DNA of 64,000 nucleotides from Asterias rubens. Its lineage: Eukaryota; Echinodermata; Asteroidea; Forcipulatida; Asteriidae. The notes beneath the pieces are model-generated. The model was not told where the DNA came from and made no database searches. It saw only the letters and a program-made list of their open reading frames with translations. Positions 11,614 to 24,600 of the stretch are shown piece after piece; position 1 is the first letter of the stretch, and each line of letters begins with the position of its first letter. The translations under genes were made by a program, and so were the position numbers. Location: NCBI RefSeq assembly GCF_902459465.1, contig NC_047076.1, forward strand, positions 11,416,146 to 11,480,145, read 5' to 3'.

Positions 11614-14600
11614 CTAAAGAAAATAAACACCAAAAAGGTAGAGGAGTGATCAGTTGCGTGAATTATACAACATGCAAAAACGGTGCCAACAGTATCTGGC
11701 TCCATAGGAAGCTAAAAAGTTTAATTGTCAGGGGAGGGATGTTGGGAAAACATTTAAAGACACTGGACAATATTGGTAGTTGTCAAGACAAGTCTTCTCA
11801 CTTGGTGTATCTCAACATTTTACTATGCATAAACAAAACAAAACTGTGAAAATTGTAGCTCAATGATCGCTCGTCGGAGTTGCTAAATATACATGAAAGA
11901 AAAAATACCCTTGTCGCACCGTGGTTACACGAAGTTGTGTGCTTTCAGATGCTTGATTTAAATCTGAGGCTTCGAAATCAAATTTGTGGAAAATTACTTC
12001 ATTCTCGAAAACTACGTCACTTCAGAGGGAGCTGTTTCTCAAATAATTTATACTATCAACCTCTCCGCATTACTCGTAATCAAGAATAAAGGTTTTATGA
12101 TAATATTTATTCTGAGTAATTACCAATAGTGCTGCCTTCAAGTGTAGCACCGACTGTAAGCAAGACACCTAGAGAAGGAGGCCTGCTGCAAAGAACAGAT
12201 GGCTCCACTTTATCAGATGGTTGGGTATTATGCCATGTACAATTAGTTTTGTGCATTCTGCATTTCGGGCGGTTCATTAAAAAGGGCGCCATCAAGAGTC
12301 TGACTCGGGCAAGATTTATTTCGGGGGATAAAGCCTGACCCCAAAATGGGTTAGCCCGCCCCCTCCTTGAGGGTTATTCTGACCCGCAATCCGAGTAATT
12401 TCTGACCCGGAATTTTTAAGAGTGATTATTATAATACCTGAACAAGAAACTTCCGGTCTTCTTCTTCGAGCTTGAAGTCTGTGGCACCAACGTATAAAGT
12501 GTCGATACCAATGGTTCTTTTCAGATCATTCTCCTGAAACATAAATAAAACAATGGCCAATAATAACAAGTTTGTTTATAACATAAAACAACCTTTGGAA
12601 TACCAATTGCAGAAGCATAGATAGGCAATGTTTTTGCTGTAGTTTTTAACACAAGTTTATGAGGTAAAATTGCAGAATTCTTTAGTATAAGAAACCCATA
12701 ATCATGAGTATATTTTTGATATAAAAGCTAACTGATTAGGCCTATGTTTATTCACTTTTCTGTGAACAACCACTGAATAAAATGTCTTTGCCTAGAAAAC
12801 TCCATGCATAATATCAATGAATGGGAGTTGCTTCTTTGAACTCAGAGAGCCCGTTGTTGGAGCCCATGACGTCATAACTGATGCAGTGGCTAAATAGTAG
12901 TATGGATTGAGTCTTGAATCTTAAATTTGGATTTTTGATGCTTCAATCGAAGTTTGTAGTCTGTACATGCTTATACTACATTTGATACATTTCTGTTGTT
13001 GCCAATAATGGAATAAATGTCTGAGCTACCAAACTACAAATTAATTAAATAATTTTAAATAATGAGGCTCCATACTGATTAATTAGTGGAATCCACGTCT
13101 CATCGGTCTGGTATCCTGACTCACCGTTGTAAAGACCCTCTTTACGTTGACAAGCAGTGTGTTTGATAAGGTATCCAGAAATCCCGTTAAGCCGGACACT
13201 TCCTGCCTCTGGTACCCTAAGAAGAACGTCTGGAGACTGACGCCCTTCTGCTCCGCTAAACCCATAAGTTCCTGGAAGGAAATCTGGAATACGAAAGAAG
13301 TAAATAATTCAGACATCGGAATCGAAAGGACATGGATCCAGCGTCCAAAAAAACGAATTGTCAGCAGAAAACTTAAAGAGCAATTAAGAACTGTTGTTGG
13401 TGTAACACATAGTGAGAAGCGGCCCCCTCTAAAGTAATGTAGTTTTTGAGAAAAGTATTAAAAGACTTCAGGCCTACAGCTTTTTTTCAGGCATCTGAAA
13501 GCACTCAAATTTGTGCAACATGTGTGTTCATTCTTTCATTGTTCATTTGCAACCCAAATAACCAATGGGAGACTTTCTGGGACGATAGAGGGCAGCAGAC
13601 TTACCGGGTAAATCCATTGTTCTCAGAATTATGCGCATGTTCAGAACTACGTAAACGATGGAAATTTACCCGGTATGTCTGCTGCCACCTAGCGTTGGAA
13701 AGTCTCCTATTGAGTCCAAATGTTCACACATTTGTTATTTAATGCATAATATGTTCGGATTCACCAAGTGAGAATACTGGTCTTTACAAAGGTGGTAAGT
13801 GCCTTTAAACAATTTTCATTTTAATTTATAAAAATGTTACTAGGTTGTCCTCGCCAAATTTAAAAAACAAATACATCCATTTTAACATCCCGCTTATTCA
13901 GTATTGTTATAATCAAATGTATTGGTATGAGAAGATACACAAACACTTTCCTGAACCACACTTCTCAAAATTTCTCAATTACTTAAAAAGCATACCTTAA
14001 AGACACTGGACACTATTGGTAATTGTCAAAGACTAGTCTTCTCACATGGAGTATCTCAACATTTGCATAAAATAACAAACCTGTGAACATTTGAGCTCAA
14101 TTGGTTGTCGGAGTTGCGAGATAATAATGCAATAAGAAACACTCGTCACACGAAGTTGTGTGCTTTCAGATGCTTGATTTTGATACCTCAAATTCTAAAT
14201 AATAATAATAACCGTATTTATAACGCGCCTTTTGCCAAAGGATACAAAGCGCCAGGTATCATTACTGCAAGGAGTGGGGCGAATTTTGAGATATAAGACC
14301 TAATCCTTAAGCACCATGTAATGGTTTACAAGGTGCTGTGGCGCAATATGCTGCCAATCAAGCCAGGAACACCGGGGCGAACCCCTTCTCTTTTCGATAA
14401 GTGCAGTGGGTGCTTTTACATGCGTTTACACAACACATGGGACCAACGGCTTTACGTCCCATCCGAAGGACGAAGCAATGGTTATGCATGTGTCTGGGGA
14501 TTCGAACCCACACACTGCTGATCAGAAACACCAGAGTTTGAATTCGGTGCTATTAACCGCTCGGCCACGACACTCCCACGGAGGTCTCAAAGTCAAATTC

Positions 14601-17600
14601 GTGGAAAATTACGTCCTTCTCGAAAACTACGTCACTTCACAAAGGGACACTATTTTATACTTAAGATTTTAAGTTAATAATTATTTTTAGTAATTACTAA
14701 TAGTTTCCACTGCCTTTTAAAAGCAATCAACGATTTAAAATTAAACAGTTGGACCTACCGTGCCGTCTCCATTGATGTCCAAGTAGTCAAAAACGTCATC
14801 AATGGTAAAGTTTTTACCAAAGAGAATTCGGGCTTCCCTGTCGGTAAATTCATCCCCTTCCTGGAAAAGTCGAAAGTACAAAATAATATAAAAGAGTGTG
14901 TACAACAAGAAGAGCAGGATCACCAATGACATGTAGCCAATTAAGCTGTTTCTTAAAGGGAAGGTACACTATTGGTAATTGTCAAAGACCAGTGTTCTCA
15001 CTTGGTGTATCTCAACATATGCATAAAATAACAAACCTGTGAAAATTTGAGCTCAATTGGTCATCGGAGTTGGAAGAAAATGTAGAAGAACAAAGTTGGA
15101 CGAATTTGTGTGCTCCAGATAGGAATAAAAGACTTCTAGCTAGAAGTCTTTTATTATTTTAGTAGGAAATTACCTCTATTTCAAAATCTATGCTACTTCA
15201 GAGGGAGCCGTTTCTCACAATGCTTTATACTATCAACAGCTCTCCAATGCTCGTTTAATACCAAGTCAGTTTTATGTTAATAATATATTCTTTGAGTAAG
15301 TGCCAAACGTGTACCTTCCCTTCATAAAATTTGGATTAACAAACTCTTTTGCTTGACAATAGTGGAACAAGATAAGAATTATCGATAATAAACTTGAAGG
15401 CACAACAATTGTGAAAGATCTCTTTCGAAGATGTTTTGGATCAGAAAGGAGTTGATGAGGTCTCCCCATTTCGAACAGTACTCTGCTCGTCTTCAAGAAA
15501 AAGCTGGACTGCTGTGACGCTGCTTAAAATAACTTTGAAAGATGCACATTTTGGGCGATAAGCTCTGATTAAGCTGCATTACCACCAGGGCCCAATTTCA
15601 TAGAGCTGCTAAGCACAACAACTCATTTGCTTAGCATGAAATGTCTTCCTTGATAAAAACAGGATTACCAACCAAATTTTCATTTTGTTGCATATTGCTT
15701 GATACTGATGTTGAAATGGTGTTTCCTAAATCGTGAAAATCACCGTTTTATCAAAGAAGAAATGTCATGCTATAAGCAAATTTTTGTGCTTACAGGCTTT
15801 ATGAAATTGGACCAAGCAGTCCAGCTTTCTCCTGAAGAGGAGCAGAGAAACTCAACTGAAACTACATTACCTTATTGAAGACTGTTTCTAGCTCCTTCCT
15901 TGAGATCGAACCCGTGTTATTATCCATCTGATTCCGAGATAAGACAGCAATAAACTTGGCGAGTGCATCCGTTACAACCTTGTGCTCTGTAGCAGCATCT
16001 TTTTGCTTGGATTTGGCGTTCTTCCTTTCCCTAAAATGAAAAGTAAGGTTGTTAATCTTGTTATTATTATTTGACAATGTCATTAAAACACTTCAAAGGC
16101 ACTGGATCCTATTGATAATTACATATTTATGTAATTATTTATTATTTCTCACTTAAACATTTAAAGGCAGTGGAAACTTTTTGTAATTGTCAAAGACTAG
16201 CCTTCACAGTTGGTGTATCTCAACATATGCATAAAATAGCACACCTGTGAAAATTTGAGCTCAATTGGTCATCGAACTTGCGAGATAATAATGAAAGAAA
16301 AAAACACCCTTGTCACACAAAGTTGTGTGCGTTTAGATGGTTGATTTCGAGACCTCAAGTTCCAAACCTGAGGTCTCGAAATCAAATTCGTGGAAAATTA
16401 CTTCTTTCTCGAAAACTATGGCACTTCAGAGGGAGCTGTTTCTCACAATGTTTTATACCAACAACCTCGCTCCATTACTCATCACCAAGAAAGGTTTTAT
16501 GCTAATAAACATTTTGAGTAATTACCAACAGTGTCAAATGCCTTTAAATCTGAAAGCACACAAGTTTATGCAGCAAGGGTGTTTTTCTTTCATTATTTTC
16601 TTGCCACTTTGATGAACATTTGAGACAAATATTTCACAGCTTGTTGGGAAATCCAAAGTGAGAATACTTGTATTTGACAGAGTACTCATTACCCTGGACT
16701 GGACGCTTGGTGGCAGCAGACTTACCAAGTAAAATCCATTGTTCTCGGTCGTGTGCGCACGCTCAGAACTACGTAAACAATGGAAATTTACCTGGTAAGT
16801 CTGCTGCCACCTAGCGTCCCAAAGTGTTCCAGTCGTTCTTACCTGGATAGCTTGGTGTCCGGTCGAGTGGCAAGAGGAGTGTAAGCGTTATCCGTAGCGA
16901 GTTTGTCAACCATCAGATCCTGCTCGTCACTGGAATACTGAATCATCAAGAAAATACCCGTGCTTTCATTGAACCACAAACGGTGTGTGGATGTACAGTG
17001 ATAATAATTAATGCTATCCCATTATTCAGAAGAAGAACAAAATCATATTAATTTGCTCACACTCATCCTATCAAAACCATAGATTAGGAAAAAGATGCCA
17101 CTGTGGCAGGGTATTCTAGAGATGCTTTCACAAATCAAGATATGTCAAGATGTTGTGTGGCAGCGCCCTCTTTGGTCCAACCGGTGTTTTATTACAATAC
17201 ATGGGCGTTTGGAAGTTGATGTGAAAAGCATTAAAACATGCTTTAAAGCCATTATACACTTTCGGTAAACCGTATTGTCCAAGTCCAACACTTCGTGCAT
17301 CACAACTTATATATAACATAACAAACCTGTGAAAATTTAGGCTCAATCGGTCATCGGAGTCGGGAGAAAATAACGGGAAAATCCACTCTTGTTTCCGCGC
17401 GTTTCGCCGTGTCGTGACATGTGTTTAAAATAAATCCGTAATTCTCGCTATCGAGAATTGATATTGTTTTAATGTTTTCTCAAAAAGTAGAGCATTTCAT
17501 GGAACAATATTTCAAGAGAAGTCTTTCACCAATACCTTCTGTAAACCCTGTAAATTATTTGTAAATATGTGACTTTTTTTTCTGTACCGAAAGTGTATAA

Positions 17601-20600
17601 TGGTTTTAAACTGAATTAAACACAATTGTGTATGTGACTCTGTTCGAATGTCACTTCAGCGAGCACTTGAATCAATGTTACGAAAATCTTGCATACCAAT
17701 GAGTTGTTGGTTGATAATACTTACAAGAAGTAGGCCAATAGTTTTATCGTTGATAGGCGAGAAGCGTTCATTCTTCTGCATTAGCTTTGCGGCATCCTCC
17801 AATGGTTGAAGTCTCCTCAACAGGCTATCTTCAGGCTTCATAGAAAGCCACCACCCTTTGAAATGAAAGATGAATGGTTCGTTATAACCATAAAAAAGGT
17901 ACTTGAAACTTACTTAAAGACACTGGACACTATTGTCAAAGACCAGTCTTCTCACTCGCTCTATATCAACATATGCATTAAAAAAAAACTGTGAGAATTT
18001 GAGCTCAATCGGTCATCGAACTTGCGAGATAATAATGAAAGAAAAAACACCCTTGTCACACGACGTTGTGTGCTTTCTGATGCTTGATTTCGAGACCTCA
18101 AGTTTTAAATCTGAGGTCTCGAAATACAGTCGTGGAAAATTACGTCTTTTTCGAAAACTACGTTACTTCAGAGGAAACCGTTTCTCCCACTGTTTATAGC
18201 ATCAACCTCTCCCCATTACTCGTCACCAAGTAAGGTTTATGCTTAAAATATTTTGAGTAATTACCAATAGTGTCCGCTGCCTTTAGCTTTTAGTCTGGCA
18301 GCCCAGCGCACGTTGGTTAAAGGAACGAGGTACCAATATTTGAGTACAGGAACATTTAGAGCGTTACCTGACACAGTCAGATATGGATGTCTGCAGGGGG
18401 ACCCCCGCTGCGTGTGGCGCAAGGGAGCCCAAAATAATGTTATCCTTCACTATTATTGTAATTAGTGTTGTTCCGTGAATAATACAAATGAAGAAAAATA
18501 TTCAAGTTTGTCCTTACCGTCAAAACAATGTATAGGATAGTTGCATAGGAGTCCGCCATCCACGTAGAGGTCTGTACGTCCATATTGGCTGTACTGCACA
18601 GCACAAAATAAACCTATTAAACAAAAATAAAATTGAAAATGAAAATGCCAATTAACGATACAAACTTAATGGGAATGTATCACACTTAAAGATAATGGCA
18701 ATAAATCCTTGTTGATAGTAGCTTTCGATAGTATGAAGCATTATTGGAAAAACATTTCCCTTCGAAGTAAAAATTTATTCTAAGAAACGTTTCTGTCACT
18801 AACGTTTCTCATATTGAGAACAAAGTTCCTGTGGAAATTTTCGCTCTGAATTAGGAATAAAACATACGAAAGATTAAAAAAAACAAAGGTTGTCAATAAG
18901 CTTAATTGTCTCCAAGAACTGCATCTCTTTAAAACTCCTTACTTTGTGGTTTCCCTCCATCCTACAATCTAGACTGTGTTAAAGACAGTGTACACTAGTG
19001 GTAACTGTCAAAGACCAGTCTTCTCACTAGGTGTATCTCAACATACGCATAAAATAACAAACCTGTGAAAATTTGAGCTCGATTGGTCATCGGAGTTGCG
19101 AGATAACTATGAAAGAAAAAACACCCTGATCACACGAAGTTGTGGGCTTTCAGATGCTTGATTTCGAGACCTCAAGTTCTAAACTTAAGGTCTCGAAATC
19201 AAATTCGTGTAAAATTACTTCTTTCTCCAAAACTACGCCACTTCAGAGGGAGCCGTTTCTCACAATGTTTTATACCATCAACCTCTCCCCAAGTGAGGTT
19301 TTATGCTGATCATTATTTTGAGTAATTACCAATAGTGTCCACTGCCTTTAAGAGGAATATTAATTCCTACCTTCAGCTCCCCTGAGTTATTTTCACATAC
19401 ATTTAGTATTGATTTGGACGAACTTTTATTTCACAAAAAGAAGAAGATTTGCATATAGAATACCTGGGGTGTCGTGGCCGCGCGGTTAAGAGCACCGAAT
19501 TTCAAGCTCTGCTGATTCTTTTCAGCAGTGTGTGGGTTCGAATCCCGGTCGTGACACTTGTGTCCTTGAGCAAGACACTTTACTATTATTGCTTCTCTCC
19601 ACCCAGGGGTAAATGGGGACCTGTGAGGGCAGTGGTTCTTGTGATTGATTTAGCCGAGTACCGCATTTGTTGCACTAGGCTGTATACTCCCCAGGGAGCT
19701 GAGCGGGTTTAAGGAGTGAATTAAGGCCCAGTGACCAGGGGTAATAATTTGAAGCGCTTTGAGACACCCATACGGGAGTGAAAAAGCGCTATATAAACTC
19801 AAATATTAATTAATTACCTGGTATAGCCATTGACATACGTGCCGCCATACGGACCGACATGTTAGGTGTTGTCTTGACGTGGCAGTATTCAGCATCCATC
19901 AAGTTCACGTTGGTCACCACAATACAGATTTCAGTTTGATACGTGTCGTATACCTTGTAGGAAGAAAAACAGCAACACAAAACAAAATGTTAATGACTTT
20001 TCCCTTCCAAGTTGATGGCACCGCCAGAGCTCCGTACATAATAAGTGCATTATCGCACTGAGGGTTACGATGACCGTGTCAGGAAACTAGCCGCCTCTCT
20101 CTTCAGGAGAAGCTGTTAAAGCCAGTGGACACTATTTGCAATTGTCAAAGACCAACCTCCACAGTTGGTGTATCTCAACATATGCATAAAATAACAAACC
20201 TTTGCAAATTTGAGCTCAATTGCTCGTCGAATTTGCGAGATAATAATGAAAGAAAAAACACCCTTGTCACACCGAGTTGTGTGCTTTCAGACTATGCTTG
20301 ATTTCGAGACCTCAAGTTCTAAATCTGAGGTCTTGAAATCAAATTCGTGGAAAATTACTTCTTTCTCGAAAACCACTCTTCTTCAGAGGGAGCCGTTGCT
20401 CACAATTTTTTATACCACCAACCTCTCCCCATTACTCGTAATCAAGAAAGGTTTTGTGCTAACAATTATTTTGAGTATTACCAATAGTGTCCACTGCCTT
20501 TAAAAACAAATTATCTACAAAAGGTATCAAAACCCATTCAGCGATGAGAAAGTTTAAAATAATGAAATTCTGCTGAAAAGTTTTTAGTGAAAACTGTGAA

Positions 20601-21581
20601 AGAAAAGAAGGATACCTGTTTGAAGGTGATGTCTCTAAAGCCAGTGGCTTGCTCCAGGCGATCTCCAAACCAGGAATATAACTTACGAGCTGGATGCCAT
20701 CCGTAGTACTTCATCAAGTTAGGTAGCATGGTGCACAAACCGCACGAAGCATCTGCAAAATATCACGAACTTGTATTACATGGGATTTAAAGCGTTGCCA
20801 TTGCATAGTGATGTATCAATTATTTTTGGCTTGCGGTAACATCATGTGTGTATCTACTTTTCAGGTAGAGTTTGTTCTTTAGAGAACTGTCTTGCAACCT
20901 AAGTGATCAAATGAGTCCACATTTGTATGTTTGTGTTTGCATGTTTGGATACATCAAGTGAGAGTACTGATCTTTTGACAATTACCAAATGTGTCAAATG
21001 CCTTTAAGAACCTTAAGCCTGCAGCATTTTGGACGAAATGTGAAAACAGGTAAATCCAGTTGTTCTCACTAATCTGCGCATGATGAGAACAATGAAACAA
21101 TGGAAATTTACCTGATAAGTCTGCTGCCACCTAGTGTTCAAAAGTCTCCCATTCGAACTCACCTAAAAAATACGACTTGAGGTCGAGACTAAGGAAGCTC
21201 TCTACGTCATGCGAGGAGTAGCCGACACCAAGAAGCACAGCCCACATCGCACCAGCACTGGCCCCACCCAGTTTCCGTATCTGTGGCCACACCCCAGCTT
21301 TCTCCAATACCTTGAAATCATTAAAAATTGTACAACATTTGAGCAGAACACATTAGTATTTAACATTCATTCAACCAAACGGATTCTACCGGACGTAGTT
21401 TGTGATGGCACACTAAATATCCCCGTCCGGTGTGGAAGGAGATGCAGTTCCCCTAAATGGCGAACTGTGTACAAACTACTATTGGTACTATGTAATCCTC
21501 CTCCTCCAGCCAATGGCCAATGTCAATAGCGTGCTTTCGCAAGACCACGGTAGGGACACAGGACGGTACAAAATTCTAAGC

Positions 21582-21614
<33 letters not shown>

Positions 21615-24600
21615 GGGAAGATGAGGCTACAATAACAACGTGTGCCTTATGGAGGAAAACTCCATGGCCATATATGCAAAACCCATCCGGTGGACATGTA
21701 CATGACTGTACATGTATGTGCAAGCGTGCATGCACTGAACCTACGTATATGCAGCATGAGTTTTCACGTATTATTTATGATTTCAGCGAATACCCAACGA
21801 CAGAACATTTCCCATGACATTCATGACTTGCACAATTAGCTTGTAAAAAAAAATGGCGAACGTGGTCCGTCGACCAAGGGCGTTTCATATACTGCAAGGA
21901 AGGCTTTGCACGGGGGCGGACACAACTGCGTATGCAAATGTGTCCGGGCGGACACGATTGCATTACGCAGCAGCGTCCGGGCGGACACGATTGCATATGC
22001 AACATTGTCCTCCGGATAGTACTGCATAGAGGACATATTTGCATGCGAAGTTGCCTTTGTCCCCATGGGTCTGGTTGGAGAAACATTTTTCGGCACTGCA
22101 AAAAGTGGGGCTGTAAAATTGACACCATGTGTGTTATTACATATAGATACCGCAGAAGGATTCAACATGCATAACAGCAATGTGATGAAAGGAACACGTT
22201 GCCTTGGATCGGTCGAGTTGGTCTTTGAAAAGCGTTTGTAACTGTTTTTTGGTAAAATCGATATGGGTAGAAAGATGTTGTACAAGTAGAATACAATGAT
22301 CTACACAAATATGCCTCTAAATTGCACGGTTTTCCTTTTACCTCGTCAACTAACACGGTCGGCCATTATGGGAGTCAAAGTTTTGACTCCCATAAATGGC
22401 CGACCGTGTTAGTTCGCACAGTAAAAAGAAAACCACGCAAATTCGAGGCAAACATGTGTGGATCATTGTATTCTACTTTTAAAACATCTTTCCAACCATA
22501 TGCATTTTATAAAAAGAGGGTTACAAACGCTTTTTATAGACCAACTCGACCGATCCAAGGCAACATGTTCCTTTAATGTTCAAGGGGCAATAAAACCCCA
22601 AAACAAACACATTTTGTGGAACAAAGAACAAGACCTAAAATTAAGTGGCAGAGAGTTCTAGTTTGAGAAACGATGCCCCTCTAAAGAATGTTGTATTGAG
22701 CACGACTCAAATAGTGCAATAGTCTGAGTGTCTCATACTGTGCAATGTAACTACGGATTTTGTTCACTGTGTGCTTTGACATCCCTTGAGTAGCTCGTCC
22801 TAACTTAGGATGGGTTCAATGCGTCTTAACTACTATACGGAACCTAACTCATCCTATGTCTTAAGATTAATCCGAGATTATGAAGAGTTTGGTGAAATCG
22901 ACGGCATAGTGCGTTTTAACGAAAAGCTCCAACGACCTTGGTAGCACTACTAAGGGATTACATGTGGTACGTAAATACTTATTGTTGCAGCTACCGTGGG
23001 TTCGGGATTGGTGTTAAGTAAACATAAAAATGTTTGTGAAGTGCAAACATACTTACAAAGTTAAAGATGTGTAAAGTAAACATATAAAGGTGAAAGTAGC
23101 ATGGGTAAGCTAGTGATCATATAAGCACCTTGTCAACAATAAAGGAAAAGACAAATACTGACAGCACGAGCATCTTAGGAACCCATCTCTTAGATACACA
23201 AACCGTAATTTAAAGGATTCGGGTACTTTTTCAAAATGTCCACAGATTTACATTAAACTTACAGGGTTTGAAGATAATGATAGTGGAAAGCTTTCCCTTC
23301 AAATATTACTAACTAAGGTTGTGTAGTTTTTGAGAAATGAGTGAAACACGTCTTTTTTTTTTAGATAGTATACACATAATGAATGTTTATGAGTGCAATG
23401 GTGCGAATATGTTCATGAGTTGAAAGATGGAATGTTCTATTCAACGAGGCGGAGCCGAGTTGAATGGAACATTCCAGCTTTCAACGAATGAACATATTCG
23501 CACCATTGCACGAATGAAAAACATTCATTATTTGTTTTATATAACATCCAAGTAGATCTTTGTCATTTTGATTGAAAGACACAACTTTCAAAACAAACAA
23601 AGCGTAGGCCTACAATTTTTAATTGTATAATCCGAATGCTAGTATTAGTAATTTTACTAATATTATTCCTTGCAGTAACACTGCTGCGTTACAAAGACGC
23701 GCACGCAGTGATGTTTTTACTCAGCTTTTTCGTTCCATCCGAAAAGTACCATTGCACGCTGGCAGCGTGCAATGGTACTTTTCGGATGGAACGAAAAAGC
23801 ACGGTGATGACTCAGCGTGCAATGGTACTTTTATTTGCTATCACGTGACGGACAATCCTCCAATCAAATGGCGAGGATCGGCTTGGGTGTTATATAAAAC
23901 ATAATATTTTGTAAAAAGCGCTTTATAAGTAAGGTTATTATTATTATTATTATTATTATATTTTGAAAAGTCAAAGAAGAACCTGTTATATGATGTTACC
24001 ACTGGCTTTAAGACGTGTCCGTCCATAAGTATGTAAACATAAAGACTCACGATTGATTGCACACTCCGGGGCCAATTGATCAGTTTGAATGGGCCTTTTC
24101 GAACGGGACCCGTTCTTAGAATCCCCATTCAACAATAACTGCTGGAGCATTGATCGACTTAAAATGGACTGACACATTTAGACTAGGTAATGAATAAATA
24201 AATACAAAAGCCTCCCCCCCCCTCCCTGAGCTCACAAAGTGAAATCCTATTATGGTTCCCTTGCCTACTCCGCTGGATTGACAAACAGCGTAGCCCTTCT
24301 AAATTAATTTTTTTTGTTTTTGCTTTCATTTTCTCAGCACGTACATGTTACATTGAATATTTTCAACTAAGTATTTGTTTAAACTGCCCTGTACAGACGA
24401 TGCAGAAATCCCGAAATAATACGAGGTACGAAGTGTCTTGTTGAAAAGGTACGAAGTGGAAACGAGCGGGGACGCTTAACATGTTTCATTTTTTTACCTA
24501 TTTCATTTTTAACTAATTAAAACAATTTTGCTTCAAAGACAGTGGACACTATTGGTATTGACCCTTGTCACACGAAGTTGTGTGCGTTTAGATGGTTGAT

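Noticed and set aside
18360-18440. GC-richer stretch near 18.4 kb as an extra patatin exon
   Set aside because: Exons 6 and 7 already join in phase; inclusion would break the DGG-to-GWWLS continuity.
19457-19530. tRNA-Ser/Leu-like gene
   Set aside because: A and B boxes are those of a SINE head; no acceptor-stem pairing and the same body repeats elsewhere.
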